From Spongiibacter pelagi (GTDB lineage Bacteria > Pseudomonadota > Gammaproteobacteria > Pseudomonadales > Spongiibacteraceae): a stretch of 64,000 bases of DNA. Location: assembly GCF_014705705.1 (NCBI RefSeq), contig NZ_JACXLD010000009.1:18120-82119 (forward strand), in the 5' to 3' direction. Numbering within the stretch: position 1 is the first letter of the stretch; every line of letters begins with the position of its first letter. Position numbers and translations under genes: made by a program. Of this stretch, positions 55,361 to 64,000 are shown one piece after another. The notes beneath the pieces are model-generated. The model was not told where the DNA came from. It saw only the letters and a program-made list of their open reading frames with translations, and ran no database searches.

Positions 55361-57652
55361 ATGTATAACAAACGTAAAACAATGCGCCCGAGTTTGCGCA
55401 AGCCGGTCTTTCAGCAAAGCGCGTTAGCAATGAGTATTCCCGGCTTGATGTTGGCAGGTCACGCCCTCGCTCAGGATGATGAGCCGATTGTGCTCGATAC
55501 CTTGCAGGTAGAGGAACGCACCGTTGATACCAATCCCTATGCCGAGCCCGGCGCGCCTTATAAAGCGCGGATTTCTGGTGATCGTCGTCGAGTTAAAGAG
55601 TTAGCCGATACGCCGGTAACAATGACCGTGTTGACTCAAACCCAGATGGAAGAGTCGGGTAAAGCGGATCTTAAAGAGGTGTTGGCGGCGCAGCCGGGTA
55701 TTACCTTGGGTACCGGCGAGAATGGTAATGCCTTTGGTGATCGCTATGTTATCCGTGGCCATGAGGCGCGTAGCGATGTGTTTGTTGATGGCTTGCGCGA
55801 CCCCGGTATGACCACGCGGGAGAGTTTTGCTGTTGAGCAGGTGGAAATTACCAAGGGCCCAAGTGCGACTTTTGCCGGTCGCGGTTCAACCGGCGGCGCG
55901 GTTAACAGCATTACCAAGCAGGCCAGCACCGAATACGATTTCAATAAAGTCAAAGCGGCGCTGGGCACAGATAATCATCACCGTCTAACCCTTGATAGCA
56001 ATGTAGCGATTAGTGACAGCACTGCCGTGCGTGTGAACCTGTTGCACACCGAAGAAGATGTGCCTGAGCGCGATCCCGCCTATCGCGAACGCAAAGGTCT
56101 TGCGGCGTCGGTAAGTCATCAGGCGACTGATAAATTGGATATCAAGGCCGATGTGTATTATCTGGATGCCTCAGACGGTTGGGATATGGGTTCGTATATC
56201 GGCAGCGATGGCAAGCCTAACGACAATATTCCGGTCTACGTTCAAGACGAGGATTTTATCGATTCAGAAGTGAATGCGTTTACGCTGCGCTTTGGCTATC
56301 AGTTTGGTGAAGGCTTGCGCTTAGAAAACAGCACCCGCGTAGGCGGCACTGAGAATGGCTATGTGGTGACCGGGGCGCGCGGCACCAACCGCGATGCGAC
56401 TGATCCCGATGCCCCCGGCGCCGAGACCATTAGCTTGAGTACCCACCAAGGCTGGCAAGAGGTGGATTACCTCGCCAATCAGTCCAACCTATTTTGGGAT
56501 GTCGAGCTCGGCGGCAAGCAGCACCAGTTTGTGGTGTCCGCTGAATATACCCAGCACGATGTGGTAAATGGTGTTTATAACGTGACCAATACTGGCGCAA
56601 CAAACTGTGTGGTGTCGGGGCGCGGCGGTGCGAGTCCGAGCTATTGTATTGTCGATCCCAACGGCAACACGATCGAAAATATCGGTTCGTTGATGGGGCG
56701 CCAGATCACCAAAGGCGATCAGGATTCCGATTATCAAATCGACACTTGGTCGCTAGCGGTTATGGATACCATTGAGCTGAACGATACCTGGAGCACCTTC
56801 TTCGGTGTGCGTATCGACAGCTTCGACTACAGCAACGTGGTGAATAATCGCGGCACTATTAGCGAATTTAGCTACTCCGATGATCTTTGGAATGGTCATG
56901 TGGGTGTGGTCTATAAGATTAACGACGAAGCCAATATCTACGCGGCCTACAGTACCGCCTCTAATATTAATGGCGGTGAGTCCGATGTGGGCGGTAACTG
57001 TGGTTACGGTGGTCTCTGTGGTGACTCCAGTATTATCGATCAGAGCAAACCTGAGCAAACTGAAAATATCGAACTGGGTGCTAAGTGGGAGTTGTTCGAC
57101 GATAAATTACTGGCTACTGCGGCGGTTTTCCAAATCACGAAAGATGATGTGATGGAAGGTGCGGACTACAGCACTGTAGGTACCTTAAACACAGGCAAAA
57201 ATCAGGTAGAGGGCGTGGAGGTTTCCTTGGCGGGTAATATCACCAAACGTCTTAGTACGCTGTTTGGCGCTTCGGTGATGAATGCCAAAATTCTGGAAAG
57301 TGTTGATCCTGCGGATGAAGGGAAAACCTTGGCTAATTTCGCGGATAAGAGCGCCTACCTACAGTTGCGTTATCAACTGACGGATGCGATTTCTTTTGGG
57401 GGTAGTGCAACCTATGCCAGTGAAGTCTATGTCGGTCAGCCTGATTCCGCCGCCAGTGAAGATCGCAGCGTGCCCAGCTATACCGTCTATGATCTGTTTG
57501 CCAGCTACCGGGTGAATGAGCAACTAGACTTTCGCCTGAATATCGGCAATGTGAGTAATGAGGATTACTATCTCACCGCTTATCGCAGTGGCAGCTTTGC
57601 CTATATTGGTGATCACCGTAATGCGCAGTTAACAGTTAGCTACGAATTCTAA
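55361..57652 (+). CDS. TonB-dependent siderophore receptor, Fiu/PiuA-like
   Basis: A 763-residue outer-membrane receptor. Signal peptide ending AGHALAQ, a TonB-box-like EPIVLDTLQVEE segment, a plug domain (PVTMTVLTQTQMEESGKADL, RDPGMTTRESFAVEQVEITK, GPSATFAGRGSTGGAVNSI) and a 22-strand barrel ending in LTVSYEF. Relatives (Fiu, PiuA) import catecholate-iron. It sits 3 bp after tonB. The PiuC gene downstream repeats the fiu-ybiX and piuA-piuC pairing known in E. coli and Pseudomonas. The precise ligand is unknown. Confidence 0.9.
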   Translation: MYNKRKTMRPSLRKPVFQQSALAMSIPGLMLAGHALAQDDEPIVLDTLQVEERTVDTNPYAEPGAPYKARISGDRRRVKELADTPVTMTVLTQTQMEESGKADLKEVLAAQPGITLGTGENGNAFGDRYVIRGHEARSDVFVDGLRDPGMTTRESFAVEQVEITKGPSATFAGRGSTGGAVNSITKQASTEYDFNKVKAALGTDNHHRLTLDSNVAISDSTAVRVNLLHTEEDVPERDPAYRERKGLAASVSHQATDKLDIKADVYYLDASDGWDMGSYIGSDGKPNDNIPVYVQDEDFIDSEVNAFTLRFGYQFGEGLRLENSTRVGGTENGYVVTGARGTNRDATDPDAPGAETISLSTHQGWQEVDYLANQSNLFWDVELGGKQHQFVVSAEYTQHDVVNGVYNVTNTGATNCVVSGRGGASPSYCIVDPNGNTIENIGSLMGRQITKGDQDSDYQIDTWSLAVMDTIELNDTWSTFFGVRIDSFDYSNVVNNRGTISEFSYSDDLWNGHVGVVYKINDEANIYAAYSTASNINGGESDVGGNCGYGGLCGDSSIIDQSKPEQTENIELGAKWELFDDKLLATAAVFQITKDDVMEGADYSTVGTLNTGKNQVEGVEVSLAGNITKRLSTLFGASVMNAKILESVDPADEGKTLANFADKSAYLQLRYQLTDAISFGGSATYASEVYVGQPDSAASEDRSVPSYTVYDLFASYRVNEQLDFRLNIGNVSNEDYYLTAYRSGSFAYIGDHRNAQLTVSYEF

Positions 57653-57676
57653 TTCGCTTAGCTTGAAAACTGCGGG

Positions 57677-57702
57677 CCTGCTTCAGTAATTACTGGAGCA
57701 GG
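57677..57702. repeat. 26-bp imperfect palindrome between the receptor and FMN oxidase genes
   Basis: CCTGCTTCAGTAA and TTACTGGAGCAGG pair along their length. No T run follows, so it may be an mRNA processing or stabilising hairpin, or an operator, rather than a terminator. Confidence 0.5.
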
Positions 57703-57759
57703 TCATGCTGTTTATAGACGGAATTTATAATTTGAATGTTATAGCTTGAGAATTACAGA

Positions 57760-58881
57760 TTGAATTATCCCCCAATACTAGATCGCATCCCGCCCGATAT
57801 TCTCTGCCTAGATGACTACGAGCGTTACGCACTGGAGTTTATTGCTGAACCCTACCTTAGTTATTTTCAGGCGGGGGTGGCAGACGAACAAACACTACAA
57901 TTGAATCGCCATCAGTTTGATGCGCATAGAATTCTCCCAAGGGTGTTGGTGGATTTTGACGCGGCGAATAGTGGCGTTGACTTGTTTGGCCGGCGTCACC
58001 AAAGCCCTATTTTGCTCGGCCCGGTAGCCCATCAAGGCTTGATTCATCCCGATGCGGAATGTGCGACGCGTTTTGGTGCAGATGCGGTTGGGGTTACTAC
58101 CTGTGCCAGTACCTTATCGTCCAAAACCTTGGAGGATATTGCTGCTGTGAGTGCAGAAAAGTGCTGGTTTCAGCTTTATTTTCAGTCTCGCCGGGAGGAT
58201 ACCCTCGCCTTAGTGCGGCGAGCTGAGCAGGCAGGATTTGAAGCGCTGCTTGTTACGGTTGATACGCCGGTGAATGGCCTGAGAAATCGCATCCAGCGCA
58301 GCGGTTTTGCTTTGCCGGCTGAGGTGAAAGAAGCCAATTTATTGGGGCAAGTCACTCCGGAGTCGCGTGTTTTGTCGGCTGGGCAAAGCGTGGTGTTGAA
58401 TGGTTATATGGCGGATGCGCCAAGCTGGAAAGAGATTATTTGGCTGCGTGAGCAAACCGATTTGCCGATATTAATAAAAGGTATTTTGCATCCCGAAGAT
58501 GCCGCCAAGGCGGTTGCAGTTGGGGCTGATGGTATTGTGGTGTCCAATCACGGTGGTCGCAGTCTCGATGGGGTGCCGGCCACGATAGATGTTATTACGG
58601 CAGTTCGTCAGCGCGTTGGTGATTGTGTGCCGGTTTTACTCGACGGAGGGATTCGACGAGGCACGGATATTTTTAAAGCGATTGCTCTTGGTGCAGATGC
58701 GGTGCTTTTGGGGCGCCCGCAGGTATATGCCTTGGCAGTAGCCGGAGCCTTGGGCGTGGCGCATATGCTTAAACTGCTGCAAGAAGAGCTGCATATTGCG
58801 ATGGCCCTGGCTGGCTGCCCAGATTTGGCGGCGGTGCGGCGCGCCACTCTGCCCCCCGCTCGATTGCCGCTTGGGGTTTAA
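57760..58881 (+). CDS. FMN-dependent alpha-hydroxy acid dehydrogenase/oxidase
   Basis: A 373-residue TIM-barrel flavoenzyme of the glycolate oxidase/lactate dehydrogenase family. Seen in order: LDDYERYALEFI (N-terminal Tyr), GPVAHQGLIHPDAE, KCWFQLYFQ, LIKGILHPEDA (catalytic Lys), IVVSNHGGRSLDG (base His, substrate Arg) and GGIRRGTDIFKAIALGADAVLLGRP (FMN phosphate). The start is TTG at 57760; the initiation site is not strongly supported. The substrate is unknown. It lies between a siderophore receptor and piuC, 107 bp and 12 bp away, suggesting a role in processing an organic acid ligand. Confidence 0.87.
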   Translation: MNYPPILDRIPPDILCLDDYERYALEFIAEPYLSYFQAGVADEQTLQLNRHQFDAHRILPRVLVDFDAANSGVDLFGRRHQSPILLGPVAHQGLIHPDAECATRFGADAVGVTTCASTLSSKTLEDIAAVSAEKCWFQLYFQSRREDTLALVRRAEQAGFEALLVTVDTPVNGLRNRIQRSGFALPAEVKEANLLGQVTPESRVLSAGQSVVLNGYMADAPSWKEIIWLREQTDLPILIKGILHPEDAAKAVAVGADGIVVSNHGGRSLDGVPATIDVITAVRQRVGDCVPVLLDGGIRRGTDIFKAIALGADAVLLGRPQVYALAVAGALGVAHMLKLLQEELHIAMALAGCPDLAAVRRATLPPARLPLGV

Positions 58882-58893
58882 AAAGGGTTTCCT

Positions 58894-59574
58894 ATGTTGC
58901 TGGTGATTGATGAGATTTTATCTGCCGATGAGGTGCGTGATTTTCGCCGTGCCTTAAGCGAAGTACCTTGGCTAGCGGGGGCGGTGACTGCGGGTGCGCA
59001 AGCGGCGCAGGTGAAAAATAATCTGCAACTGGACGACAGCCATGAGGGCGCGCGGCAACTGTCTGAGCACGTGCTAATGAAATTGCAGCGTCACCCGCTA
59101 TTTATTTCTGCTACTTTGCCAAAGGCAATTTACCCGCCCAAATTTAATTGTTATGAAAATGGCGGTTACTACGGTGCCCATGTTGATAGCGCGTTGCTTT
59201 ATCCTGCAGGGCAGGGGGTATTGCGCAGCGATATTTCGGCAACGCTGTTTTTGACAGATCCCGAAAGTTATCAGGGCGGTGAGTTGGAGATTGAAACCGC
59301 CTTTGGCTTGCAGTCCATTAAATTGCCGGCGGGCAGTTTGGTGTTGTATCCCTCATCTTCCTTGCATCAAGTGACGCCAGTTGTGTCTGGGCAGCGCGTG
59401 TCCTCGTTCTTTTGGCTGCAGAGTTTGGTGCGGGAGCCGGCAAGGCGCGAGCAATTGTTTGAGTTGGATCAAAGTATTCAGCAACTTACTGCGGAGCTGG
59501 GTACTGGGCATGAGGTTTTACCGCGCTTAACCGCGCATTACCACAATCTGCTTCGGCAGTGGTCCGAGGTTTGA
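58894..59574 (+). CDS. piuC: PKHD-type Fe(II)/2-oxoglutarate hydroxylase PiuC
   Basis: A 226-residue dioxygenase. The iron triad is H96-x-D98 (GAHVDSALL) and H158 (SSLHQVTPV), with the 2-oxoglutarate arginine R168 (GQRVSSFFW). The family (YbiX/PiuC) is iron-regulated and paired with catecholate receptors. AAGGG lies upstream of the ATG. It is the last gene of the operon; the neighbouring anmK runs the other way 22 bp after its stop. Confidence 0.93.
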   Translation: MLLVIDEILSADEVRDFRRALSEVPWLAGAVTAGAQAAQVKNNLQLDDSHEGARQLSEHVLMKLQRHPLFISATLPKAIYPPKFNCYENGGYYGAHVDSALLYPAGQGVLRSDISATLFLTDPESYQGGELEIETAFGLQSIKLPAGSLVLYPSSSLHQVTPVVSGQRVSSFFWLQSLVREPARREQLFELDQSIQQLTAELGTGHEVLPRLTAHYHNLLRQWSEV

Positions 59575-59596
59575 TGGGGCGTGTTTCGAAGTCGGA

Positions 59597-60724
59597 TTAA
59601 CCGGGGTAAATGCCGCCGAGAATGCGGCCACCTTTAGCGCCGGTAACGGCGGGAACATTACCGCTCATGCCTTCCAGTGCGGCCTTGGCCAGCCAGGCAA
59701 ACGCGGCAGCTTCTACCCAGTCTGCGGGTACGCCAAGTTGGTCGGTGGTTTCTACACTGTAGCCGGGTAAGAGCTGGGAAATTCGTGCCCGAAGAGTTTT
59801 GTTCGCTGCGCCGCCGCCACATAGAAAAATTTCCGGATGCTCTAGCGACTGCTCAAGAATCGCATCACAAAGGGTTTTTGCTGTTAAATCCAATAGTGTG
59901 GCTTGTACGTCTTCCGGGGCGATGGCGCCGAAGTCCGATAGGGCATTTTCAATAGTTTGCAGGCTGTATTGTTCGCGGCCGGTGCTTTTGGGGCCCTGCT
60001 GTCGGTAATAAGGGTCGCTGAGAAAATGTTCCAGCAATTCTCGGTTTACCTGCCCGCTGTGGGCCCACTCGCCGTTGCGGTCGAAGTCGGTGCCCTGCCA
60101 TTGTTTTACCCAGCTATCCATCAATACATTGCCGGGGCCGGTATCAAAGCCAGTGACATCGCCGTTGGCTTTTAAAATGGAGATATTGGCCATGCCGCCG
60201 ATATTGGCGATTACTCTATTGTGGCCGCTCAGGCCGAAGGCGGCGGCGTGGAAGGCGGGTACCAGCGGTGCGCCTTGACCACCTGCGGCAATATCCCGAC
60301 GGCGAAAATCGGCCACGGTGGTAATGCCAGTTAATTCAGCAATGGTGTTCGGGTCGCCAAGTTGTAGTGAAAATGCCTGCGCGCTTTGACGTTGATTGCT
60401 TGGCGGACGGTGGCGCACGGTTTGGCCGTGGCTACCTATAGCGCGAACTTGTTCGGGTTTAATGCCGCTGCTGTCCAATAGCGCGTGAACCGCTTCAGCC
60501 AGTACCTGTCCCATTGCTCTGTCCGCTAAACCGAACTGCTCAATCTCTTGGCTCAATTCACCATTGCATAGGCCTAAAAGCTGGCTTTTTAATTCGCGAG
60601 GTAATGGGTAGGAAATTTGGTGGCGGATGAGTGGACGATCGCCGGGAAAGCGCAATACGGCCGCATCAATGTCATCTAGGCTGGTGCCGGACATCAGGCC
60701 AATAAAAAGCTGATCATCCGACAT
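59597..60724 (-). CDS. anmK: Anhydro-N-acetylmuramic acid kinase
   Basis: Recycles cell-wall sugar by opening and phosphorylating 1,6-anhydroMurNAc. 375 residues with the ATP-binding FIGLMSGTSLDDIDAAVL, IGSHGQTVRHRP, VANIGGMANISIL, GFDTGPGNVLMDSW and CGGGAANKTL motifs. It follows the M23 peptidase gene by 5 bp, so turnover and recycling of peptidoglycan are cotranscribed. Confidence 0.97.
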   Translation of the reverse strand: MSDDQLFIGLMSGTSLDDIDAAVLRFPGDRPLIRHQISYPLPRELKSQLLGLCNGELSQEIEQFGLADRAMGQVLAEAVHALLDSSGIKPEQVRAIGSHGQTVRHRPPSNQRQSAQAFSLQLGDPNTIAELTGITTVADFRRRDIAAGGQGAPLVPAFHAAAFGLSGHNRVIANIGGMANISILKANGDVTGFDTGPGNVLMDSWVKQWQGTDFDRNGEWAHSGQVNRELLEHFLSDPYYRQQGPKSTGREQYSLQTIENALSDFGAIAPEDVQATLLDLTAKTLCDAILEQSLEHPEIFLCGGGAANKTLRARISQLLPGYSVETTDQLGVPADWVEAAAFAWLAKAALEGMSGNVPAVTGAKGGRILGGIYPG

Positions 60725-60729
60725 GATTA

Positions 60730-62061
60730 TTATCCGCCTGAGCTGTAATTACGTTGTGCAGCATAAGTTTTTAGCTGCAATTGTAGGCTGCCGATTTGTT
60801 GCTGGAAGGCGGGCATTTCGGTTTTGCTTACCCGCGTTGGTGGTGGCAGTTTATTCACAATGGTGGCCGGATTGCGGTGTACACCATTTACCAGAAATTC
60901 GTAATGTAGGTGGGGGCCGGTGGCGTAGCCGGTGGAGCCGACCCAGCCAATGACTTCACGCTGGCGTACTCGCTCGCCAGTTGAAACCGCCCGTTTGTGC
61001 AGGTGCAGATATTTGGTGACGTAGGATTCGCCATGCTTAACAAAAATGTAGTTGCCGTTGCCCTTTGAGTAGCCGGACTCGACGACGCGGCCATCGCCGG
61101 CGGCGTAAACCGGAGTGCCTCGGGGGGCGGCGTAGTCGATGCCGTTATGGGGTCTAACGGTTTTGAAAACCGGGTGCAATCGGTTCGGGTTAAAACCTGA
61201 GCTGATACGGGTAAAGTCTAGCGGTGCGCGCAGGAAGGCCTTGCGCATGCTTTCGCCGGTTTCAGAGAAGTAATCCACAAAGCCTTCGTCATTAATGAAG
61301 CGATACGCTTCATAGGATCTGCCTTGGTTGAAATACTGGGCTGCCAGAATTTGGCCGCTGCCAATGTATTCGCCTTGCAAATACTGCTCTTCGTAAATGA
61401 CGATAAAATGGTCGTTTTTGCGCACATCGTAAACAAAGTCGATAACGCCGCCAAAAATGCCTGCCATTTCCATAATAATATTGTCTTCAACGCCGGCATC
61501 TTCCGCAGCTTTATATAAGGAGCTGGTAATGGTGGCGCTGGCAACGCGAGATCGAATATCTGGTGTCTTGCTGACTTCGGTGGTTTCAAAGCCGGTAACG
61601 CCGCGCTCAAATACCAGACTGTTGATCTTGTCTAGCTCAAGGCTGAGCGCGTGAAGTTTGCCACTATCGCTGATTTGAAAGCCGACTTTCTGGCCGGGGC
61701 GAACTTTGTTTAAAGCAACGCTCTTGGGGGCGGTGCTGAGCACTTCGTGCAGATCTTGTGGAGTGAGTTTGGCGCGGGCAAAAATACTGGAGAGCGAGTC
61801 GCCGGACTGAACGATAACTTCATCCCAGATTTCTTCCGGTTCTGGAAGTGGCTGTAGAGGTTCAGCGGGCGCGACACTGGATTGAATATCCAGATTTAAC
61901 GGAATCGCCGTGCGCTTGGCCTCGGCATTTTCGCCCGGCAGTAGCAATAAAGAGAATCCCAGCGCAATCAGGGTCGACGCAGCCAGCGCCAGATGTCGGC
62001 GTGGAAAGCCGCGGCGCTCGGAGTCTTTTTGTAGCTGTCTGTGAACGTAATCGAACATCAC
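60730..62061 (-). CDS. M23 murein endopeptidase with LysM-like region
   Basis: A 443-residue MepM-like envelope protein: a short cytoplasmic end, one membrane anchor (HLALAASTLIALGFSLLLLP), a LysM/OapA-type region (VIVQSGDSLSSIFARAKLTP), and a C-terminal LytM zinc peptidase with HNGIDYAAPRG (His and Asp ligands) and HLHYEF (His ligand). It likely cuts peptide crosslinks during cell growth. A MMF start at 62061 is accepted. It is divergent from tyrS across 213 bp. Confidence 0.93.
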   Translation of the reverse strand: MMFDYVHRQLQKDSERRGFPRRHLALAASTLIALGFSLLLLPGENAEAKRTAIPLNLDIQSSVAPAEPLQPLPEPEEIWDEVIVQSGDSLSSIFARAKLTPQDLHEVLSTAPKSVALNKVRPGQKVGFQISDSGKLHALSLELDKINSLVFERGVTGFETTEVSKTPDIRSRVASATITSSLYKAAEDAGVEDNIIMEMAGIFGGVIDFVYDVRKNDHFIVIYEEQYLQGEYIGSGQILAAQYFNQGRSYEAYRFINDEGFVDYFSETGESMRKAFLRAPLDFTRISSGFNPNRLHPVFKTVRPHNGIDYAAPRGTPVYAAGDGRVVESGYSKGNGNYIFVKHGESYVTKYLHLHKRAVSTGERVRQREVIGWVGSTGYATGPHLHYEFLVNGVHRNPATIVNKLPPPTRVSKTEMPAFQQQIGSLQLQLKTYAAQRNYSSGG

Positions 62062-62274
62062 TTAAATCAGTCGAACATTTTCATGCAAGTCGTGAGTATA
62101 ACAGGATAAAGTAGCGGCGAAAGCCTGTAGATACCGAAACAATCGTCGTGTAGGACAGCAATTGCAGGGGCTTAGTTCACTTGCAAATGCTGGCTGTTGT
62201 TGTATCTTGCGCGCTTTTCTATTTTTTACGCATTGCCCGGCCTTGGGTAGTGCCAGTACAAGCAAAGGTTGGAT

Positions 62275-63582
62275 ATGGCGGCGGTTGATGCAAATCTGGT
62301 AGCGGAGCTGGAAGCGCGGGGCTTAATTGCCCAAATGACAGGCGAAAATGGCCTGACAGATTACCTGTCTTCTGAGATGCGCGTTCTTTATTGTGGTTTC
62401 GACCCCACGGCAGACAGCCTTCATATTGGTCACTTGGTGCCGTTGCTGGCGCTTAAGCGGTTTCAAATGGCGGGTCATAAGCCAATTGCCTTGGTCGGTG
62501 GGGCCACGGGTTTGATTGGCGATCCCAGCTTTAAGGCTCAGGAACGTCAGCTAAATATGCCCGATGTGGTTGCCGGTTGGGTAGAGCGCTTGAAGGGGCA
62601 AGTTTCGCGCTTTATCGACTTCGATTGTGGCGAGAACTCCGCCGAAGTGGCAAATAACCTGGATTGGTTTGGCCCAATGACAGCTTTGGAGTTTTTGCGC
62701 GATATCGGCAAGCACTTCTCTGTTAATAATATGATTAACAAAGAATCGGTGAAGCAGCGTATTGATCGCGAAGGCTCGGGTATCTCCTTTACCGAATTCA
62801 GCTACTCCTTATTGCAGGCGCTGGACTTTGCCGAACTGAATAAGCGCTTTAACTGCTCCTTGCAGTTGGGTGGTTCGGATCAGTGGGGCAATATTACGGC
62901 GGGTATTGATTTAACGCGTCGTCAGCACGGCGCATCAGTGCATGGCATGACCATGCCGCTGGTGACCAAGGCGGACGGCACTAAGTTTGGTAAAACTGAG
63001 TCCGGTACCATTTGGCTCGATCCGGTCAAAACCTCGCCCTACGCCTTCTATCAATTCTGGCTGGGTACGGCAGATGCCGATGTCTATAAATTCCTGCGCT
63101 ACTTTACCTTCCTTTCTATTAATGAATTGTCGGATGTCGAGCGCAAAGATGCCGAGTCTGGTCAGCGCCCAGAAGCGCAGCGAATTCTTGCGGAGCAGAT
63201 GACCGCCCTGATTCATGGTGATGAAGGTTTGGCTGCGGCGCAGCGCATTACCGAGGCGCTATTCTCTGGTGAGCTATCGGGCTTGTCTGAGCAGGACCTA
63301 GAGCAAATCAGTCTTGATGGTCTGCCTACGGCGACACTGTCTCGCGCTGAATTGGCGGATAAGCCGCTGACTCAGTTGCTCGCTGATGTGGGAATGGTGG
63401 CGTCTGGCAAGCAAGTAAAAGACGCGCTGGGTAATAAAGCGGTATTGGTAAATGGCGCAGCAATCGGTATGGAGCAGAATATGGCAGTGCCAGACGTGCT
63501 CTCTGCGGCGAATGCCATGTATGAAAAATACTTCGTGGTGAAGCTGGGTAAGAAGAAATACCAATTGCTGATTGTTGAGTAA
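62275..63582 (+). CDS. tyrS: Tyrosyl-tRNA synthetase
   Basis: A class Ic synthetase of 435 residues. HIGH is at 50-53 ([10 protein letters not shown]), the tyrosine pocket follows ([13 protein letters not shown]), and KFGKTESG serves as the KMSKS loop; an S4 domain ends the protein ([20 protein letters not shown]). The ATG at 62275 has AAGG seven bases upstream; a TTG two codons earlier overlaps the site. The neighbouring rRNA operon matches Pseudomonas order. Confidence 0.97.
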   Translation: MAAVDANLVAELEARGLIAQMTGENGLTDYLSSEMRVLYCGFDPTADSLHIGHLVPLLALKRFQMAGHKPIALVGGATGLIGDPSFKAQERQLNMPDVVAGWVERLKGQVSRFIDFDCGENSAEVANNLDWFGPMTALEFLRDIGKHFSVNNMINKESVKQRIDREGSGISFTEFSYSLLQALDFAELNKRFNCSLQLGGSDQWGNITAGIDLTRRQHGASVHGMTMPLVTKADGTKFGKTESGTIWLDPVKTSPYAFYQFWLGTADADVYKFLRYFTFLSINELSDVERKDAESGQRPEAQRILAEQMTALIHGDEGLAAAQRITEALFSGELSGLSEQDLEQISLDGLPTATLSRAELADKPLTQLLADVGMVASGKQVKDALGNKAVLVNGAAIGMEQNMAVPDVLSAANAMYEKYFVVKLGKKKYQLLIVE

Positions 63583-63610
63583 GCGCTAAGCTGATCGATA
63601 AGTGCGCAAA

Positions 63611-63635
63611 AGAGCCGGTTTTACCGGCTTTTTTG
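63611..63635 (+). terminator. Rho-independent terminator of tyrS
   Basis: AGCCGGT-TTT-ACCGGCT followed by six T, 30 bp after the tyrS stop. Confidence 0.92.
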
Positions 63636-63685
63636 TGCAAGAAATAAGCGATTTAAAAATATTTCAATTTCTTTGCAAAACTCTG

Positions 63686-63713
63686 TTGACTCCTAAAAGC
63701 GGATCTCTATAAT
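63686..63713 (+). promoter_or_regulatory. rRNA operon promoter P1
   Basis: TTGACT, a 16-bp spacer and TATAAT, followed by a GC-rich discriminator GCGCGGC. AT-rich sequence lies just upstream as an UP element. The discriminator fits stringent control by ppGpp and DksA. Confidence 0.85.
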
Positions 63714-63795
63714 GCGCGGCTCTCGAGTGCTGCAGCCACTTGGTTGGGACGGAAGTCCTGCTGAGAAGAGCGATTTGAAGTGGCGGTCGAGACTG

Positions 63796-63844
63796 CAAAA
63801 AGTTTTAAAAAACAGCTTGCGGGATTTGAGGAAGTGTGTAGAAT
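63796..63844 (+). promoter_or_regulatory. rRNA operon promoter P2 with UP element
   Basis: TTGCGG (63817-63822), a 16-bp spacer and TAGAAT (63839-63844), followed by ACGCG. An A/T tract (AAAAAGTTTTAAAAAA) just upstream is a good UP element. Confidence 0.7.
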
Positions 63845-63880
63845 ACGCGTCCTCGCTTCGGGGGAAGCCCGGAAGGGAAT

Positions 63881-63912
63881 CAACGCTCTGGCAGCGTTGA
63901 GTTGTTTAAAAA
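63881..63912 (+). promoter_or_regulatory. rRNA leader antitermination site (boxB-boxA)
   Basis: CAACGCT-CTGGC-AGCGTTG is a boxB-type hairpin. It is followed by GTTGTTTAAAAA, similar to boxA, and then by leader sequence ATTCGTGTGGGTACTTGTTG, common before 16S rRNA in gammaproteobacteria. The 16S gene itself must begin just past 64000. No other gene is seen in 63583-64000. Confidence 0.75.
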
Positions 63913-64000
63913 GATAGATCAGATAATTCGTGTGGGTACTTGTTGATGGATATGTGACACATATATTCAGAAGTAAGTAACTCGTACAATTCATGAATTT

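Noticed and set aside
57677..57702. Terminator splitting the iron operon
   Set aside because: The hairpin lacks a T run; processing or partial attenuation is more likely.

Overview
The window reads as chromosomal core DNA of a marine-type gammaproteobacterium. Gene order matches Pseudomonas in several blocks: glnA-thiI-typA; dksA-gluQ-cbrX-cbrA-cbrB-pcnB-folK-panB-panC-panD-acs; hemJ/hemL, argC, erpA, anmK, M23 peptidase, and tyrS followed by an rRNA operon. Protein details (GpgS/GH13_18 cluster, AceK, TIGR04219-like barrel, LLM oxidoreductase) fit the Cellvibrionales/Spongiibacteraceae side of the class. That placement is inference; no rRNA gene lies inside the window to test it.

Layout. 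1-2330: nitrogen control, with the start of ntrB and glnA, each behind a sigma-54 promoter. 2457-9462: thiI, small membrane proteins, a sodium symporter, typA and a proline iminopeptidase. 9460-14462: a segment bounded by two inverted copies of a ~215-bp MITE-like palindromic element, holding dtd, aceK, an LLM oxidoreductase, an RraA-like protein and a possible ADP-ribosyltransferase-fold protein. 14620-19950: divergent aceA and glcB (glyoxylate shunt) plus a LysR regulator. 20045-25512: a SlyD-like isomerase, then a four-gene operon for making and recycling glucosylglycerate. 25633-29302: an acyl-CoA dehydrogenase and a secreted 23-residue-repeat protein with a peptidoglycan-binding end. 29539-36737 (minus): acs, panD, panC, panB, a deoxynucleoside kinase, folK, pcnB. 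36738-43265 (minus): a CrcZ-like small RNA, cbrB, cbrA, cbrX, gluQ, dksA. 43511-46691: aminotransferase, NUDIX hydrolase, a secreted orphan and an outer-membrane barrel. 46907-49648 (minus): hemB, hemL, hemJ. 49820-52709: CLC antiporter, argC, erpA. 52990-59574: a Fur-box-led iron uptake operon (exbB-exbD-exbD-tonB-receptor-FMN oxidase-piuC). 59597-63582: anmK, M23 peptidase and divergent tyrS. 63660-64000: promoters and leader of an rRNA operon whose 16S gene starts beyond the edge.

How the parts connect. Carbon control is the main theme: AceK, AceA and GlcB run the isocitrate branch point, Acs feeds acetyl-CoA, and the CbrAB system next door appears to drive a sigma-54-dependent decoy RNA of the CrcZ type. 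The solute operon forms a closed loop: glycerate to 3-phosphoglycerate, to glucosyl-3-phosphoglycerate, to glucosylglycerate, then phosphorolysis back to glucose 1-phosphate and glycerate.

The strongest observations are the CrcZ-like RNA with its promoter and GTTAC boxes (36927-37177), the paired MITE-like elements with different but internally matched ends, the glucosylglycerate cycle operon, the iron operon inserted between erpA and anmK, and the matched NtrC/sigma-54 architecture of glnA and ntrB.
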